Shown: piece after piece, positions 25,725-35,002 of the stretch
How the letters are laid out: each line of letters starts with the position of its first letter
Numbering within the stretch: the first letter of the stretch is position 1
From: Streptococcus sp. 29892
GTDB taxonomy: Bacteria; Bacillota; Bacilli; Lactobacillales; Streptococcaceae
Direction of reading: 5' to 3'
DNA: 64,000 nucleotides
Assembly (NCBI RefSeq): GCF_032594935.1
Contig: NZ_CP118734.1
Location: 1,888,001 to 1,952,000, forward strand
Program-made: the position numbers and the translations under genes
The notes under the pieces: generated by a model
What the model saw: the letters and a program-made list of their open reading frames with translations, nothing else
Database searches by the model: none
Told to the model about the DNA's origin: nothing

Positions 25725-26400
25725 ATATCACATAAAATATACCTAATAGCACGGCAATCAAGCCCCAATAACCAATGAAACTGTAGAAAATCTGTTTTCC
25801 TGTAAAGAGATTTTTTTCCATAAGAGGCGGAAGGAACATCACAACCAAACAACCTCCAATAGCTCCTCCAATATGCCCTGCCATGCTGATGGTTGGATTA
25901 AAAAGTCCCAATACCAAGTTCAATCCCAAAAGGACCATATAGCGTTGACCAAGAACTTGCAGATAGGGACTACGACTGAATTTCCTCAAGAGTGCCATGG
26001 CAGCAAAAAGACCAAAGAGCGAGGTCGATGCACCTGCACCAACTACATCTGGTGTAAAGAAGAGTACGAAGAGATTTCCTATTATCCCAGACAAGATATA
26101 CAGCAGGAAGAAGCGCCGTGCTCCAAACAGTCCTTCTAATTGATAACCCAAACCAAGCAAGGTGATGCTATTAAAGATAAAATGTTCCCAGCCAATGTGG
26201 ACAAAGATGGGGGAAATCAAGCGCCACAACTGAGTTGGATCATAACGTACCACTTGGCCATACATGCCACCAAACTCAAAAATTGTATAAGCTGCCGTCG
26301 TCTGCCCAAATCGAAATACCTGTATCAAAAGAAAAACAAGAGCCGTAACCGCCAACAAGGCATTGGTCACAGGATAGCGCTTATCAAAAAAGTTCTTCAA
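25723..26400 (-). CDS. Rhomboid family intramembrane serine protease
   Basis: 225 aa, six or seven hydrophobic segments. The catalytic dyad is recognisable: Ser in VGAGASTSLFG (helix 4) and His in SMAGHIGG (helix 6). The loop-1 region has HIGWEHFIFNS. The serine motif is GAST rather than the common GASG, still compatible with the family. It cleaves within membrane-spanning segments; the substrate is unknown. Its start overlaps the cyclo-ligase 3' end by 17 bases. Confidence 0.88.
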   Translation of the reverse strand: MKNFFDKRYPVTNALLAVTALVFLLIQVFRFGQTTAAYTIFEFGGMYGQVVRYDPTQLWRLISPIFVHIGWEHFIFNSITLLGLGYQLEGLFGARRFFLLYILSGIIGNLFVLFFTPDVVGAGASTSLFGLFAAMALLRKFSRSPYLQVLGQRYMVLLGLNLVLGLFNPTISMAGHIGGAIGGCLVVMFLPPLMEKNLFTGKQIFYSFIGYWGLIAVLLGIFYVI

Positions 26401-26926
26401 AAATCAACAACTCCTTTACTGGAATATCAAATAGATCTGGTTCGAAATCATAGACTTGAAAGTATGCCAAGGTCGATGCCGTTTTCCCCTGATAATCTAC
26501 TAGGTAGCGATCATAAAAACCACCACCATAGCCCACTCGAAAACCCGCATGGTTCCAAGCTAAACCGGGCACATGGACCAACTTAATCACAGACTTATCC
26601 ACAGGTTGTGAATAAGTCCCAGGTTCCCAAACTCCAAACCTAGATTTCACCAAATCATCAGGATTATATTCTACAAAATCCATGCGCCCTTGTGAATAGG
26701 TCTTAGGGATGAAAATCTGCTTGCCATCCTTTTGAGCCTGCTCAATCAGGTAAGAAGTGTCAAACTCATGGGGCATGGAAAGGTAGGTCCCAAGCGACTG
26801 TGCGCTCTGATAGACCGCAGAAGCAAGGAGCCTTTCCGTCAGCTGCTGGCTCCATCTTGCTCTCTGACTACTAGTCATGCCTTTCAAGTTCTGCAAGGCT
26901 TCTCGTCGAATACTGGCTTTATCCAC
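26384..26926 (-). CDS. 5-formyltetrahydrofolate cyclo-ligase
   Basis: 180 aa, normal length. The ATP-dependent conversion of 5-formyl-THF to 5,10-methenyl-THF returns a storage folate to one-carbon metabolism. Visible motifs: N-terminal KASIRREALQNLKGM, FGVWEPGT near residue 107, and the signature NHAGFRVGYGGGFYDRYL near 130-145. It overlaps the following rhomboid gene, a pairing common in Firmicutes (family knowledge). Confidence 0.93.
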   Translation of the reverse strand: MDKASIRREALQNLKGMTSSQRARWSQQLTERLLASAVYQSAQSLGTYLSMPHEFDTSYLIEQAQKDGKQIFIPKTYSQGRMDFVEYNPDDLVKSRFGVWEPGTYSQPVDKSVIKLVHVPGLAWNHAGFRVGYGGGFYDRYLVDYQGKTASTLAYFQVYDFEPDLFDIPVKELLIFEELF

Positions 26927-26966
26927 AGAAACTCCTTTTCATTCTGAAAAAGACTGGAAACCCAGT

Positions 26967-28094
26967 CTAGTTTGCTTTCATTTTCAAAAAATCACTCAAC
27001 TTATCCACAGCAAAAGGAAGCACTTCCTCTTTGGGACTGAGGCGAGGGTTGTGAAGGGGATAAGGTGTATCCACACCCAACCAGAACATAACACCCGGCA
27101 CCTTATTGAGCAGGTAGCCAAAGTCCTCACCCGTCATAGCAGGCGGACAATCAATCATCTCCACACCAGCAACCTGTTCAAAATAGGTCATCAGTTCATC
27201 TGCCAGCTGGGGATTGTTCTCCACAGGCAAGTAACCGCTAGGATTGAGCTCGATGTCCAGGTCCACTCCAAAGGACAGGGCGATTCCTTCTGCCACTTCC
27301 CGCACCCGCTTTTGCACCAGAAGACTCATGCTCTGGGTCAAAGCCCGAATGGTGCCATGCAAGAAGGCCGTTTCTGCAATGACATTATTTGTTGTGCCAG
27401 CATGCATGGAGCCAAAGGTGACCACAGCCCCCTCTATTGGGTCGACATTGCGGCTGACCACCGACTGAACCTGGGTCACAAAGTAGCTAGCTGCCACCAA
27501 GGCGTCATTGGCCGTATGGGGAAATGCTGCGTGCCCACCCTTTCCTGTAAACCGTATCTTGACTTCACAGGTCCCAGCAAAAAGGGTCGCACGGTTGGTG
27601 GCCATTTGACCGACTTTGAGGTCTGGTCGGACATGGAGCCCATAAAATTCATCTGGCAACCAATCCCCAAAAGCACCCGCTTCATACATGAGCATACCTC
27701 CTGCTAGATTTTCCTCCGCAGGCTGAAAGAGGAAGAGCAGATTGTTTCTCGGTTGCTGCTCTGCCATTTTCTCCAAAAGCCCCAAGGCAATGGTCATGTG
27801 GAAATCATGTCCACAGGCGTGCATCCTGTCTGGGTGGAGGGACTTGAAGTCCAGGTCCGTCTCCTCCACGATCGGTAGGCCGTCAATATCCGCCCGCCAG
27901 CCAACCGTCTTTTCAGGAGCGGTCCCTGTCAGATAGACCAAAATCCCAGTCTTCCAAGTGCGGACTTGGGCAAAAGTACAATCTTGCAGTAAACCTTCAA
28001 TCGTTTCCATAAGAAAGGCGTGGGTCTTGAACTCCTCCATGCCCAGCTCTGGAATCTGGTGGAGGGCCCGGCGTGTCGCGATTAAATCTAGCAT
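26967..28094 (-). CDS. N-acetyldiaminopimelate deacetylase (M20 family)
   Basis: 375 aa amidohydrolase of the M20D type. Metal-binding residues appear in [10 protein letters not shown] (near 92-101), [11 protein letters not shown] (near 127) and GEDFGYL near 325. It removes the acetyl group from N-acetyl-LL-diaminopimelate in the acetylase branch of lysine biosynthesis. M20 proteins are hard to tell apart, but the adjacent dapH nine bases upstream on the same strand makes this assignment strong. Confidence 0.9.
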   Translation of the reverse strand: MLDLIATRRALHQIPELGMEEFKTHAFLMETIEGLLQDCTFAQVRTWKTGILVYLTGTAPEKTVGWRADIDGLPIVEETDLDFKSLHPDRMHACGHDFHMTIALGLLEKMAEQQPRNNLLFLFQPAEENLAGGMLMYEAGAFGDWLPDEFYGLHVRPDLKVGQMATNRATLFAGTCEVKIRFTGKGGHAAFPHTANDALVAASYFVTQVQSVVSRNVDPIEGAVVTFGSMHAGTTNNVIAETAFLHGTIRALTQSMSLLVQKRVREVAEGIALSFGVDLDIELNPSGYLPVENNPQLADELMTYFEQVAGVEMIDCPPAMTGEDFGYLLNKVPGVMFWLGVDTPYPLHNPRLSPKEEVLPFAVDKLSDFLKMKAN

Positions 28095-28103
28095 AGCTAC
28101 CTC

Positions 28104-28802
28104 TTAAAGTGTCCGCAAAGCCTCTTCCAAGGCTGTTTTTTGTTGGGTTTGGGCGTCGATTTCCTTGATGATGCGGGCTGGTACACCTGCCACCACGACG
28201 TTTTCAGGGACGTCTTGAGTTACAATAGCACCGGCTGCCACAACAGAGCCGCTACCGATTTGCACACCCTCGATGACAACAGCATTGGCACCGACCAAGA
28301 CATTGTCACCAACGCGAACTGGCTCGGCAGACGCTGGCTCGATGACACCCGCAAGGACCGCACCAGCACCAATGTGGCTGTTCTTACCAACCGTCGCACG
28401 TCCGCCCAAAATCGCACCCATGTCGATCATGGTACCTGGACCGATTTCCGCACCGATGTTGATCACCGCTCCCATCATGATAACAGCATTGTCGCCGATG
28501 GTCACTTGGTCACGAATAATGGCACCTGGCTCGATACGGGCGTTAATGTTACGTTTGTCAAGCAAAGGCACAGCTGAATTGCGGCCGTCTTGTTCTACAA
28601 CGTAGTCCACATTTTCAGTCAAGTTTGCCAAGAGTGGCTCAACGTCCTTCCAGTCACCGAAGAGGACATTGCCAAGCTTTGTCACTTCAGCAGGAACAGG
28701 ACCTGCCAATTCTCCTTCAAAGGTCACTTTAACAGTGGTCTTTTTCACAGCATTACCGATAAAAGCAATGATTTCTTGCGCAGTCATTTTTTGTGCAGTC
28801 AT
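28104..28802 (-). CDS. dapH: Tetrahydrodipicolinate N-acetyltransferase
   Basis: 232 aa. The N-terminal alpha/beta cap (residues 1-85) is followed by a left-handed beta helix with hexapeptide repeats (for example [36 protein letters not shown]). It acetylates 2,3,4,5-tetrahydrodipicolinate using acetyl-CoA, the first committed step of the acetylase lysine/DAP branch. First gene of a two-gene operon with the deacetylase. Confidence 0.94.
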   Translation of the reverse strand: MTAQKMTAQEIIAFIGNAVKKTTVKVTFEGELAGPVPAEVTKLGNVLFGDWKDVEPLLANLTENVDYVVEQDGRNSAVPLLDKRNINARIEPGAIIRDQVTIGDNAVIMMGAVINIGAEIGPGTMIDMGAILGGRATVGKNSHIGAGAVLAGVIEPASAEPVRVGDNVLVGANAVVIEGVQIGSGSVVAAGAIVTQDVPENVVVAGVPARIIKEIDAQTQQKTALEEALRTL

Positions 28803-28834
28803 AATGTTTCCAATCTAAAAATAATATTTTTACT

Positions 28835-28863
28835 ATTATATCAAAATTTTCTGAAAATTTGAT
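28835..28863 (-). promoter_or_regulatory. dapH promoter region with palindrome
   Basis: TATAAT at 28835-28840 on the minus strand, and directly upstream a near-perfect palindrome (28840-28863) centred on TTTTC-T-GAAAA. No good -35 is visible. Confidence 0.55.
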
Positions 28864-28872
28864 GATGAAAAA

Positions 28873-28903
28873 CAAAAAAATTAGAAGTTTTACCTCCTAA
28901 TTT
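28873..28903 (-). terminator. Terminator after metallophosphoesterase gene
   Basis: AAATTAG / CTAATTT stem followed by T residues on the minus strand. Confidence 0.7.
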
Positions 28904-28915
28904 TCATCTATTATA

Positions 28916-29656
28916 TTAATCCTCAATTTCTTTTCTCGGATTGACAGCTCCAACGATATAATCTTGAACTAAACCTGTGTCATCTAGTACAATTCCATGG
29001 AGAACTCCACCGTAAACAGCACCACCGTCAATCCCCATTTTCCCATCTGAACTGGTCCAGATTTGGCTAATGCGGAGCTTTGTTTGATAGAGGTTATAAA
29101 CAGGGGTATGCCCAAAGACAATCATTTTCCCTGTGGTATTTTCAGCCTCATGGAAAGGAGTTCTAAGCCAGACTTTATCATGATTGCTGGTTTCGCGCCA
29201 GTCTGGTAAAGTCAAGTCCACACCAGCATGGACAAAGATATATCCTTCCGTTTCCACATGATAGGGACAAGATTTGACAAAATCAATCAGGTCCTCATAT
29301 TGTTCCATCACTGCATTAGCATCTACTAATCCATCTACAGGAGCATCCAAGGGCCGTCCCAGAAGAGAGTTAATCGTTGTATCACCACCGTTCCGACGGT
29401 AATGGTCATAGCAGTCAACCGGATCACGTAACCAGGCCAGAAACATCCGTTCATGGTTACCCGTTAAACAAATCGCATCCTTTTCCCGTACCAATTGCCA
29501 AACCAACTCCAAACAGGCTTTGGAATTTTCCCCGCGATCAATCAGGTCACCCAGAAAAATCAACTGTTGTCGCTTCTCGTTCCATTTCTTTAAAATATCA
29601 AGCAGGAGTTCAAACTTACCATGAACATCTCCTACTACAAAAAATTCCGTTTTCAT
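28916..29656 (-). CDS. Metallophosphoesterase (PrpE/ApaH-like serine/threonine-phosphatase fold)
   Basis: 246 aa. All metallophosphatase motifs are visible: GDVHG (residues 8-12), GDLIDRG (~36-42), GNHERM (~62-67), HAGVDL (~141) and FGHTP (~178). This subset includes symmetrical Ap4A hydrolases and PPP-family protein phosphatases; the sequence does not decide between them. It stands alone between dapH and pgi. Confidence 0.88.
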   Translation of the reverse strand: MKTEFFVVGDVHGKFELLLDILKKWNEKRQQLIFLGDLIDRGENSKACLELVWQLVREKDAICLTGNHERMFLAWLRDPVDCYDHYRRNGGDTTINSLLGRPLDAPVDGLVDANAVMEQYEDLIDFVKSCPYHVETEGYIFVHAGVDLTLPDWRETSNHDKVWLRTPFHEAENTTGKMIVFGHTPVYNLYQTKLRISQIWTSSDGKMGIDGGAVYGGVLHGIVLDDTGLVQDYIVGAVNPRKEIED

Positions 29657-29692
29657 AGAGAATATTCTACCATATTTCTAAAGGAAAGAAAA

Positions 29693-29714
29693 ACCGACCG
29701 TTTCCGGTCAGTTT
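29693..29714 (-). terminator. Terminator after pgi
   Basis: GACCG-gaaa-CGGTC core with GNRA tetraloop and T run on the minus strand. Confidence 0.75.
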
Positions 29715-29721
29715 GGTTTTC

Positions 29722-31071
29722 CTACAAACGTGCATTCAATTCTGCACCGAGTTCTTCAAATCCTGGTTTGCCAAGAAGAGCGAACATATTTTTCTTGTAG
29801 GCTTCTACACCTGGTTGGTCAAATGGGTTGATGGCATTGAGGTAACCAGAGATCGCAATTGCCAACTCGAAGAAGTAGAAGGTGTAACCAAGTGTGAACT
29901 CATCTTGTTGTGGAAGAGTGACAAACATGTTTGGTACGCCACCATCTGTGTGGGCAAGAAGTACGCCGTCCGTTGCTTTTTTGTTTACAAAGTCAACGTC
30001 CTTACCTTGCAAGTAGCCAAGACCGTCAAGATCTTCTGCCATGTCAGGAATGAGGATATTTTTTCTTGGTTTGTCAACACGAACTACTGTTTCAAAGATA
30101 TTGCGGTTTCCTTCTTGGATAAATTGTCCAAGTGAGTGCAAGTCTGTTGAGAAGTTAGCAGATGTTGGGTTGATACCTTTTTGGTCCTTACCTTCTGACT
30201 CACCAGCCAATTGTTTCCACCATTCGCTGAAGTATTGGAGTGATGGCTCATAGTTTGCCAAGATTTCTGTTACATAGCCTTTTCTGTAAAGGATATTACG
30301 AACAGCTGCATATTGGTAAGCCTCATTTTCAGCAATCTTATCTGATGTGTAAGTCTTACGAGCAGCGTTTGCACCTTCCATCAGGGCATCAATGTCTGCA
30401 CCAGCTGCTGCGATTGGCAAAAGACCAACTGCTGTCAAGACAGAGAAACGGCCGCCGACATCATCTGGAACTACAAAAGTTTCCCAACCATTTGCGTCCG
30501 CTTCAACCTTAACTGCACCTTTTGCCTTGTCAGTTGTCGCATAGATACGCTTGTTAGCTTCCTCTTGACCGTATTTCTTGACAAGCAATTCTTTGAAGAC
30601 GCGGAAGGCAATAGCTGGCTCGGTTGTTGTACCTGATTTTGAAATCACGTTAACTGAGAAGTCCTTGTCAGCAACGTAGTCCACCAAGTCAGCAAGGTAG
30701 CTTGATGAGATAGAGTTTCCAGCGTAAAGGATTTGTGGAGCTTTACGCTCTTCACGAGTTTGCAAGTTAACAAAAGCATTGCTCAAGAAATCAATAGCTG
30801 CTTTGGCACCGAGATACGAACCACCGATACCGATAACCACCAAAACTTCACTTTCATTTTGGATCTTAGCTGCTGCTTCCTTGATACGCGCAAATTCTTC
30901 TTTGTCATAATTTTCTGGTAAATCCAACCAGCCGATAAAGTCGCTACCAGGACCTGTTCCTTGACGGAGCATTTGGTCAGCAAGCGTTACTTGTGGTTGC
31001 ATATAGTCTACTTCTTGAGCACCAACAAATTGGCCCAAGACTTTTGAATAATCAAATGTAATATGTGTCAT
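29722..31071 (-). CDS. pgi: Glucose-6-phosphate isomerase
   Basis: 449 aa, the compact Gram-positive length. PGI signature regions: [14 protein letters not shown] (~75-88), [12 protein letters not shown] (~145-156) and the C-terminal catalytic-lysine region [12 protein letters not shown]. It interconverts glucose 6-phosphate and fructose 6-phosphate in glycolysis. The ATG at 31071 is used because GGAGG lies 8 bases upstream; an in-frame ATG at 31146 is the far end of an unlikely extension. Confidence 0.96.
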   Translation of the reverse strand: MTHITFDYSKVLGQFVGAQEVDYMQPQVTLADQMLRQGTGPGSDFIGWLDLPENYDKEEFARIKEAAAKIQNESEVLVVIGIGGSYLGAKAAIDFLSNAFVNLQTREERKAPQILYAGNSISSSYLADLVDYVADKDFSVNVISKSGTTTEPAIAFRVFKELLVKKYGQEEANKRIYATTDKAKGAVKVEADANGWETFVVPDDVGGRFSVLTAVGLLPIAAAGADIDALMEGANAARKTYTSDKIAENEAYQYAAVRNILYRKGYVTEILANYEPSLQYFSEWWKQLAGESEGKDQKGINPTSANFSTDLHSLGQFIQEGNRNIFETVVRVDKPRKNILIPDMAEDLDGLGYLQGKDVDFVNKKATDGVLLAHTDGGVPNMFVTLPQQDEFTLGYTFYFFELAIAISGYLNAINPFDQPGVEAYKKNMFALLGKPGFEELGAELNARL

Positions 31072-31098
31072 GTCATTCCTCCATTTATGTACCATAAT

Positions 31099-31126
31099 AT
31101 GATAACGCTTTATCATGTTTTTTTCA
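31099..31126 (-). promoter_or_regulatory. pgi promoter overlapped by an 18-bp palindrome
   Basis: TTGAAA, 17-bp spacer, TATCAT on the minus strand. The palindrome at 31099-31116 (arms ATGATAA/TTATCAT around CGCT) covers the -10 and part of the spacer. It resembles a catabolite element only loosely. Confidence 0.6.
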
Positions 31127-31152
31127 AGGAATTTATCAATTTTCATTTATTT

Positions 31153-31695
31153 TCATAAAACCGTGCTTGTGCGAATGTTATTTTCTGAAAATTGTTTGTA
31201 ATTTACCCTTGCATAATAGTCTTCCAAGTACTCCCCGCTTTGTGTCACAGTTATCAATTCTGGACATAGCTTAGACAGTAAATAAAGCGGCAACAAACTG
31301 AGATACCAAATAGTCATCACTTCAAAAATGAATTTACTATTATTTCCTCGTTGAATATAGCGTTGTTTGTACTCCGCTTTTAGACGAGGATGGGGAATAT
31401 AGATATGAAAAGGAATGCCCTGAGAAACAATGACCGTCAGTACCATCCTGACCAAAAAATTGAGGGCTACCAGGACCGTCTTTCCCTCTTCGTGTAAGGC
31501 ATGGGCCCTGTTCACATATACATTTTTATAGTTCTTATCTTTAATGGGACGGGGAGTGGATTTCCGTTCTTCCTTGGTCAAATGTCTGACGCTGCTATTA
31601 TCATACTTAATATCAGACATCTCCAAATCGACTACATGAGCATATTTCTTGGCCAGGGTCGTTTTCCCCATACCTGGAAAAGCAAATATAAACAT
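31153..31695 (-). CDS. P-loop protein of unknown function
   Basis: 180 aa. The N-terminus is a nucleotide-binding strand and loop (FIFAFPGMGKTTLAKKY, residues 2-18), as in small kinases. Downstream, VDLEMSDIKYD resembles the kinase acidic segment. A long hydrophobic stretch at residues ~122-145 (FEVMTIWYLSLLPLYLLSKL) could be a membrane helix, odd for a soluble kinase. AAGGAGG lies 7 bases before the ATG at 31695. Family not recognised; a nucleoside/nucleotide-kinase-like role is only a guess. Confidence 0.72.
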   Translation of the reverse strand: MFIFAFPGMGKTTLAKKYAHVVDLEMSDIKYDNSSVRHLTKEERKSTPRPIKDKNYKNVYVNRAHALHEEGKTVLVALNFLVRMVLTVIVSQGIPFHIYIPHPRLKAEYKQRYIQRGNNSKFIFEVMTIWYLSLLPLYLLSKLCPELITVTQSGEYLEDYYARVNYKQFSENNIRTSTVL

Positions 31696-31883
31696 AGGCC
31701 TTCCTCCTTTTCCCCTGTAGAATAGCAGAGCTAACAAAAAGTTTTCTTAAGTGGAAGTCTATTTTACTCCTTTTTCCCTATAAATCAATAGAAAATTCCA
31801 AAAATCAGTCCCCAGACGGAGATAAAAGTACTCGCTAGGCCAGTAGCCCTTATTTTGCCCCTATTTCTAAAAATTAGACAATG

Positions 31884-31919
31884 AAAACCCTCTGAAGAGC
31901 TTGATTTCAAAGGGGTTTT
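31884..31919 (-). terminator. Terminator-like hairpin downstream of the SRP RNA
   Basis: AAAACCC ... GGGTTTT with an inner TTTGAAA/TTCAGA pairing; probably a second terminator behind ffs. The rest of 31738-31880 shows nothing recognisable. Confidence 0.55.
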
Positions 31920-31935
31920 AGACTGTACGCAAAAA

Positions 31936-32008
31936 GAGCACACACCCGACTTCGCTTAGGGCTGCTGGATTCCTCCCCTGACCCGCTTCACGCACGAATG
32001 TTGCTCCA
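31936..32008 (-). ncRNA. ffs: Signal recognition particle RNA (small 4.5S type)
   Basis: The minus strand contains the conserved SRP core (GGGTCAGGGGAGGAATCC then AGCAGCCCTAAGC) closed by a long helix whose ends are GAGCA and TGCTC, followed by TTTTT. A promoter lies upstream: TTGCAC (32037-32042), 16-bp spacer, TATAAT (32015-32020). The RNA binds Ffh and targets membrane and secreted proteins. Placement directly downstream of tadA matches other Firmicutes. Confidence 0.88.
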
Positions 32009-32056
32009 CTTATTATTATAACACAAATCAATGAAAGTGCAAGTTTGGACTACAAA

Positions 32057-32578
32057 CTAGCTATCCGAAACTGTCCCTTGCTGAGCTTTCAAGGCCTCTT
32101 TTTCTACTTTTTGTTTTTCTCTTCTCTGCCTAAAAAAGTCCTGCATGATTTGGGCACAAGAATCTTCCAAGAGCCCTGTTTCCACTTCCACACGGTGATT
32201 GAGGCGCTCATCCGTTAAAATGTCGTATAGGCTACCTGCCGCCCCAAACTTTTGATTAGTAGCTCCGTAAACTACATGAGGAATACGGGCCAAGCCGATT
32301 GCACCACTACACATGACACAGGGTTCAATGGTCACAAAGAGGGTCGTATCCAGCAAACGCCAATTGCCCTCCACTCGATTGGCCTCTTGAATAGCCATCA
32401 CCTCCGCATGCATAATAGCCTGATTAAGCTCCTCACGGGCATTATGCCCACGGCCAATAATCTGTCCATCCTTGACAATGACACAGCCAATGGGAATTTC
32501 ATCCTTCTCCAGCGATTTTTTGGCTTCAGTCAAAGCCTGGTTCATAAAATATTCTTTTTCTTCTTGTGTATAGTTCAT
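32057..32578 (-). CDS. tadA: tRNA-specific adenosine deaminase
   Basis: 173 aa. It deaminates adenosine 34 of tRNA-Arg to inosine. Catalytic motif HAEVMAI (zinc His and proton-shuttle Glu) near residue 56, PCVMC zinc cysteines near residue 86. The N-terminus MNYTQEEKEYFM matches streptococcal TadA, so ATG 32578 is the start. TATAAT ends 6 bases before the ATG, with an extended TGT-TATAAT, predicting a leaderless transcript. The C-tail after residue 155 is Lys/Gln-rich and variable. Confidence 0.94.
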   Translation of the reverse strand: MNYTQEEKEYFMNQALTEAKKSLEKDEIPIGCVIVKDGQIIGRGHNAREELNQAIMHAEVMAIQEANRVEGNWRLLDTTLFVTIEPCVMCSGAIGLARIPHVVYGATNQKFGAAGSLYDILTDERLNHRVEVETGLLEDSCAQIMQDFFRQRREKQKVEKEALKAQQGTVSDS

Positions 32579-32584
32579 AGGATT

Positions 32585-32593
32585 ATTATAACA
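32585..32593 (-). promoter_or_regulatory. tadA extended -10 (predicted leaderless start)
   Basis: TGTTATAAT on the minus strand; seven bases downstream is the A of the tadA ATG. The -35 is weak. Confidence 0.65.
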
Positions 32594-32630
32594 GAAATAG
32601 CGTCTAAACCTGAAACTTTTTCCCAATATC

Positions 32631-32687
32631 AAAAATACCTTCTCGCTTGGAGAAGGTAGGGGGAGAGCAATGATCAATTGATCGTTC
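32631..32687 (-). ncRNA. Candidate small RNA (~57 nt) between tkt and tadA
   Basis: Predicted from a perfect promoter (TTGACA 32718-32723, 17-bp spacer, TATAAT 32695-32700) and an intrinsic terminator only ~35 bases later: stem ACCTTCTC/GAGAAGGT (32637-32644 with 32650-32657) then ATTTTT. The transcript would begin near 32687, carry the palindrome GATCAATTGATC, then an unpaired pyrimidine tract CTCTCCCCCT that resembles an anti-Shine-Dalgarno site. There is no ORF of note. It could also be a short premature leader of tadA. Confidence 0.6.
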
Positions 32688-32892
32688 AAAAGGTATTATA
32701 ATATATTATTATTTTATTGTCAAGGACTAATTAACAATTTACAAGCTATTTGAACCGTCCTATAAATCAGTCTAGATAGGAGTGCTGTATAAAGTAATAG
32801 CAAAACCTGGAACACTTTATTCTATATTCCTTTTACTGTCCTTATATGTTATACAAAAATGCACAGATTGTTAAGAGAGAGATTTTGAAACT

Positions 32893-32916
32893 AGAAAACA
32901 GCCCCGAAGGGCTGTC
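32893..32916 (-). terminator. Terminator after tkt
   Basis: ACAGCCC-TTCG-GGGCTGT stem with UUCG loop and T run on the minus strand. Between this and the sRNA promoter (32724-32890) I see nothing else. Confidence 0.85.
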
Positions 32917-32929
32917 TGTACAGTTTCTA

Positions 32930-34900
32930 TTACAATTCTCCAACCAATTTCACTACGTTTTCTACAGTGAAGCCATAGTTGTCGATAACTGTTTGTGCTG
33001 GAGCTGATGCACCGAATGTGTCGATACCAAGGACTTTACCGTCAAGGCCGACATACTTGTACCAGCTTTGAGTTGCACCCATTTCGATAGCCAAACGACG
33101 ACGGATAGCATTTGGAAGGATTTCTTCCTTGTAAGCTGCGTCTTGAGCATCGAAGAGCTCAGTTGATGGCACAGAAACCACACGAACTTTTGTACCAGCT
33201 GCTTCTAGTTCTTTGGCAGCTTTGACAGCCAAGTTTACTTCTGAACCAGATGCAAGAAGGATTGTATCAAAGCCTGCTGCTTCATAAACCACATAAGCAC
33301 CTTTGGCAACCTTGTCAAAGTCAGTACCTTCTTCAACGGTCAAGTTTTGACGAGTGAGGACAAGTGCTGATGGTGTTGACTTGCTGATCAATGACAAGTA
33401 CCAAGCTGCCTGTGTTTCACGCGCATCTGCTGGACGGAAGACGTTGAGGTTTGGCATAGCACGAAGTCCTGCCAAGTGCTCGATTGGCTCGTGAGTTGGT
33501 CCATCTTCACCAACTGCGATAGAGTCGTGTGTGAAGACGTAAGTCACAGGAAGACCTTGAAGGGCTGACAAACGAACTGCTGCTTTGACATAGTCTGAGA
33601 AGACGAAGAAGGTACCACCATAGACACGAAGTCCACCGTGAGCTGCCATACCGTTCAAGATAGTACCCATAGCAAATTCACGCACACCGAACTGGATATT
33701 GCGGTTGAGTGGGTTTGCTGCATCCTGCAAACCATCTTCCTTGATGTAGGTCATATTTGAGTGAGCCAAGTCAGCTGAACCACCGAGGAAGGTTGGCAAG
33801 ACCTTAGCTGCTGCGTTGAGGGCATCTTGTGATGAGTTACGAGTTGCTTGTGAGAAGCCATTTTCGTAGACTGGGAAGTCTTCTGGTTTCACTTCTACTA
33901 CATCGCGACCTTCCAAGATAGCTGTTACTTCAGCTGCTAATTCTGGATGAGCTACTTTGTAGTCTTCTACTAATTTCACCCAAGCATCGTAAGCTGCTGC
34001 ACCACGATCTGCTACATTTGCCTTGAAGTCCGCATAGACTTCTGCTGGAATTTCAAATGGAGCGTAGTTCCAGTCAAGTGCCTTACGAGTTGCTTCTGCT
34101 TCCTCTGGCCCAAGTGGCGCACCATGGACTGCGTTTGTACCTTGTTTGTTTGGTGAACCGTGACCGATAACAGTCTTGATTTCGATAAGAGATGGCTTAC
34201 CTGCTGCCTTAGCTTTTTCAATAGCAGCAAAGATTGCATCCACATCTGTTCCGTCTGTTACGATATCTGTGTGCCAGCCATAAGCATTGTAGCGAGCGCG
34301 CACATCTTCTGTGAAGGAATCTTTTGTTTCACCATCCAAGTTGATGTCGTTTGAATCATAAAGAACAATGAGTTTTTCTAATTTTTGAAGACCAGCGTAA
34401 GAAGCAGCTTCTGCAGAAACACCCTCCATCAAGTCGCCATCGCCACAGATTACATATGTATAGTGGTCGAAGATTGGGAAACCATCACGGTTGTACTTAG
34501 CCGCTAGGAAACGCTCAGCTTGAGCAAAACCTGTCGCAGTTGAGATACCTTGACCAAGAGGACCTGTTGTCGCATCAACACCAGCTGTGTGACCAAATTC
34601 TGGGTGACCTGGTGTTTTTGAACCCCACTGACGGAAGTTTTTGATTTCGTCCATGCTGACATCTTCAAAACCTGAAAGGTGAAGAAGTCCGTAAAGCAAC
34701 ATAGAGCCGTGTCCTGCTGACAAGATAAAGCGGTCGCGGTTGATCCAGTTTGGTTGAGCTGGGTTGATACGGAGCTCTTTGGTAAAGAGGCTGTAAGCCA
34801 TTGGAGCTGCACCCATAACAACACCTGGGTGACCTGATTTTGATTTTTCAATGGCATCGATACCAAGGAAACGAATTGCGTTTACTGAAAGTTGTGACAT
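32930..34900 (-). CDS. tkt: Transketolase
   Basis: 656 aa, three-domain thiamine-diphosphate enzyme. N-terminal [15 protein letters not shown] (~25), the ThDP-binding GDGDLMEG motif near 153, the pyrimidine domain with [18 protein letters not shown] near 460, and a C-terminal domain. It transfers two-carbon units between pentose and hexose phosphates and can consume the xylulose 5-phosphate produced by the neighbouring ula pathway. ATG 34900 has AAAGGAG 6 bases upstream. Confidence 0.96.
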   Translation of the reverse strand: MSQLSVNAIRFLGIDAIEKSKSGHPGVVMGAAPMAYSLFTKELRINPAQPNWINRDRFILSAGHGSMLLYGLLHLSGFEDVSMDEIKNFRQWGSKTPGHPEFGHTAGVDATTGPLGQGISTATGFAQAERFLAAKYNRDGFPIFDHYTYVICGDGDLMEGVSAEAASYAGLQKLEKLIVLYDSNDINLDGETKDSFTEDVRARYNAYGWHTDIVTDGTDVDAIFAAIEKAKAAGKPSLIEIKTVIGHGSPNKQGTNAVHGAPLGPEEAEATRKALDWNYAPFEIPAEVYADFKANVADRGAAAYDAWVKLVEDYKVAHPELAAEVTAILEGRDVVEVKPEDFPVYENGFSQATRNSSQDALNAAAKVLPTFLGGSADLAHSNMTYIKEDGLQDAANPLNRNIQFGVREFAMGTILNGMAAHGGLRVYGGTFFVFSDYVKAAVRLSALQGLPVTYVFTHDSIAVGEDGPTHEPIEHLAGLRAMPNLNVFRPADARETQAAWYLSLISKSTPSALVLTRQNLTVEEGTDFDKVAKGAYVVYEAAGFDTILLASGSEVNLAVKAAKELEAAGTKVRVVSVPSTELFDAQDAAYKEEILPNAIRRRLAIEMGATQSWYKYVGLDGKVLGIDTFGASAPAQTVIDNYGFTVENVVKLVGEL

Positions 34901-34930
34901 CTTATTCTCCTTTAATAAAGTCATAGTTCT

Positions 34931-34959
34931 ATTATACCATAAAGCGTTTTCGCTTGTCA
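34931..34959 (-). promoter_or_regulatory. tkt promoter
   Basis: TGACAA, 17-bp spacer, TGG-TATAAT on the minus strand. A short palindrome AAGCG-aaaa-CGCTT lies in the spacer. Confidence 0.7.
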
Positions 34960-34963
34960 TTTT

Positions 34964-34988
34964 CAAAAGGCAGGACTTACGTCCCGCC
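34964..34988 (-). terminator. Terminator after ulaG
   Basis: GGCGGGAC-gtaa-GTCCTGCC stem followed by TTTT on the minus strand. Confidence 0.8.
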
Positions 34989-35002
34989 CTCGGAGTGATC
35001 TA

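Noticed and set aside
32631..32723. CiaR-controlled csRNA
   Set aside because: No TTTAAG-N5-TTTAAG repeats in or near the promoter, so the csRNA label was not used.
34942..34955. cre site in the tkt promoter
   Set aside because: AAGCG/CGCTT symmetry is present but the flanking TG/CA positions of the cre consensus are missing.
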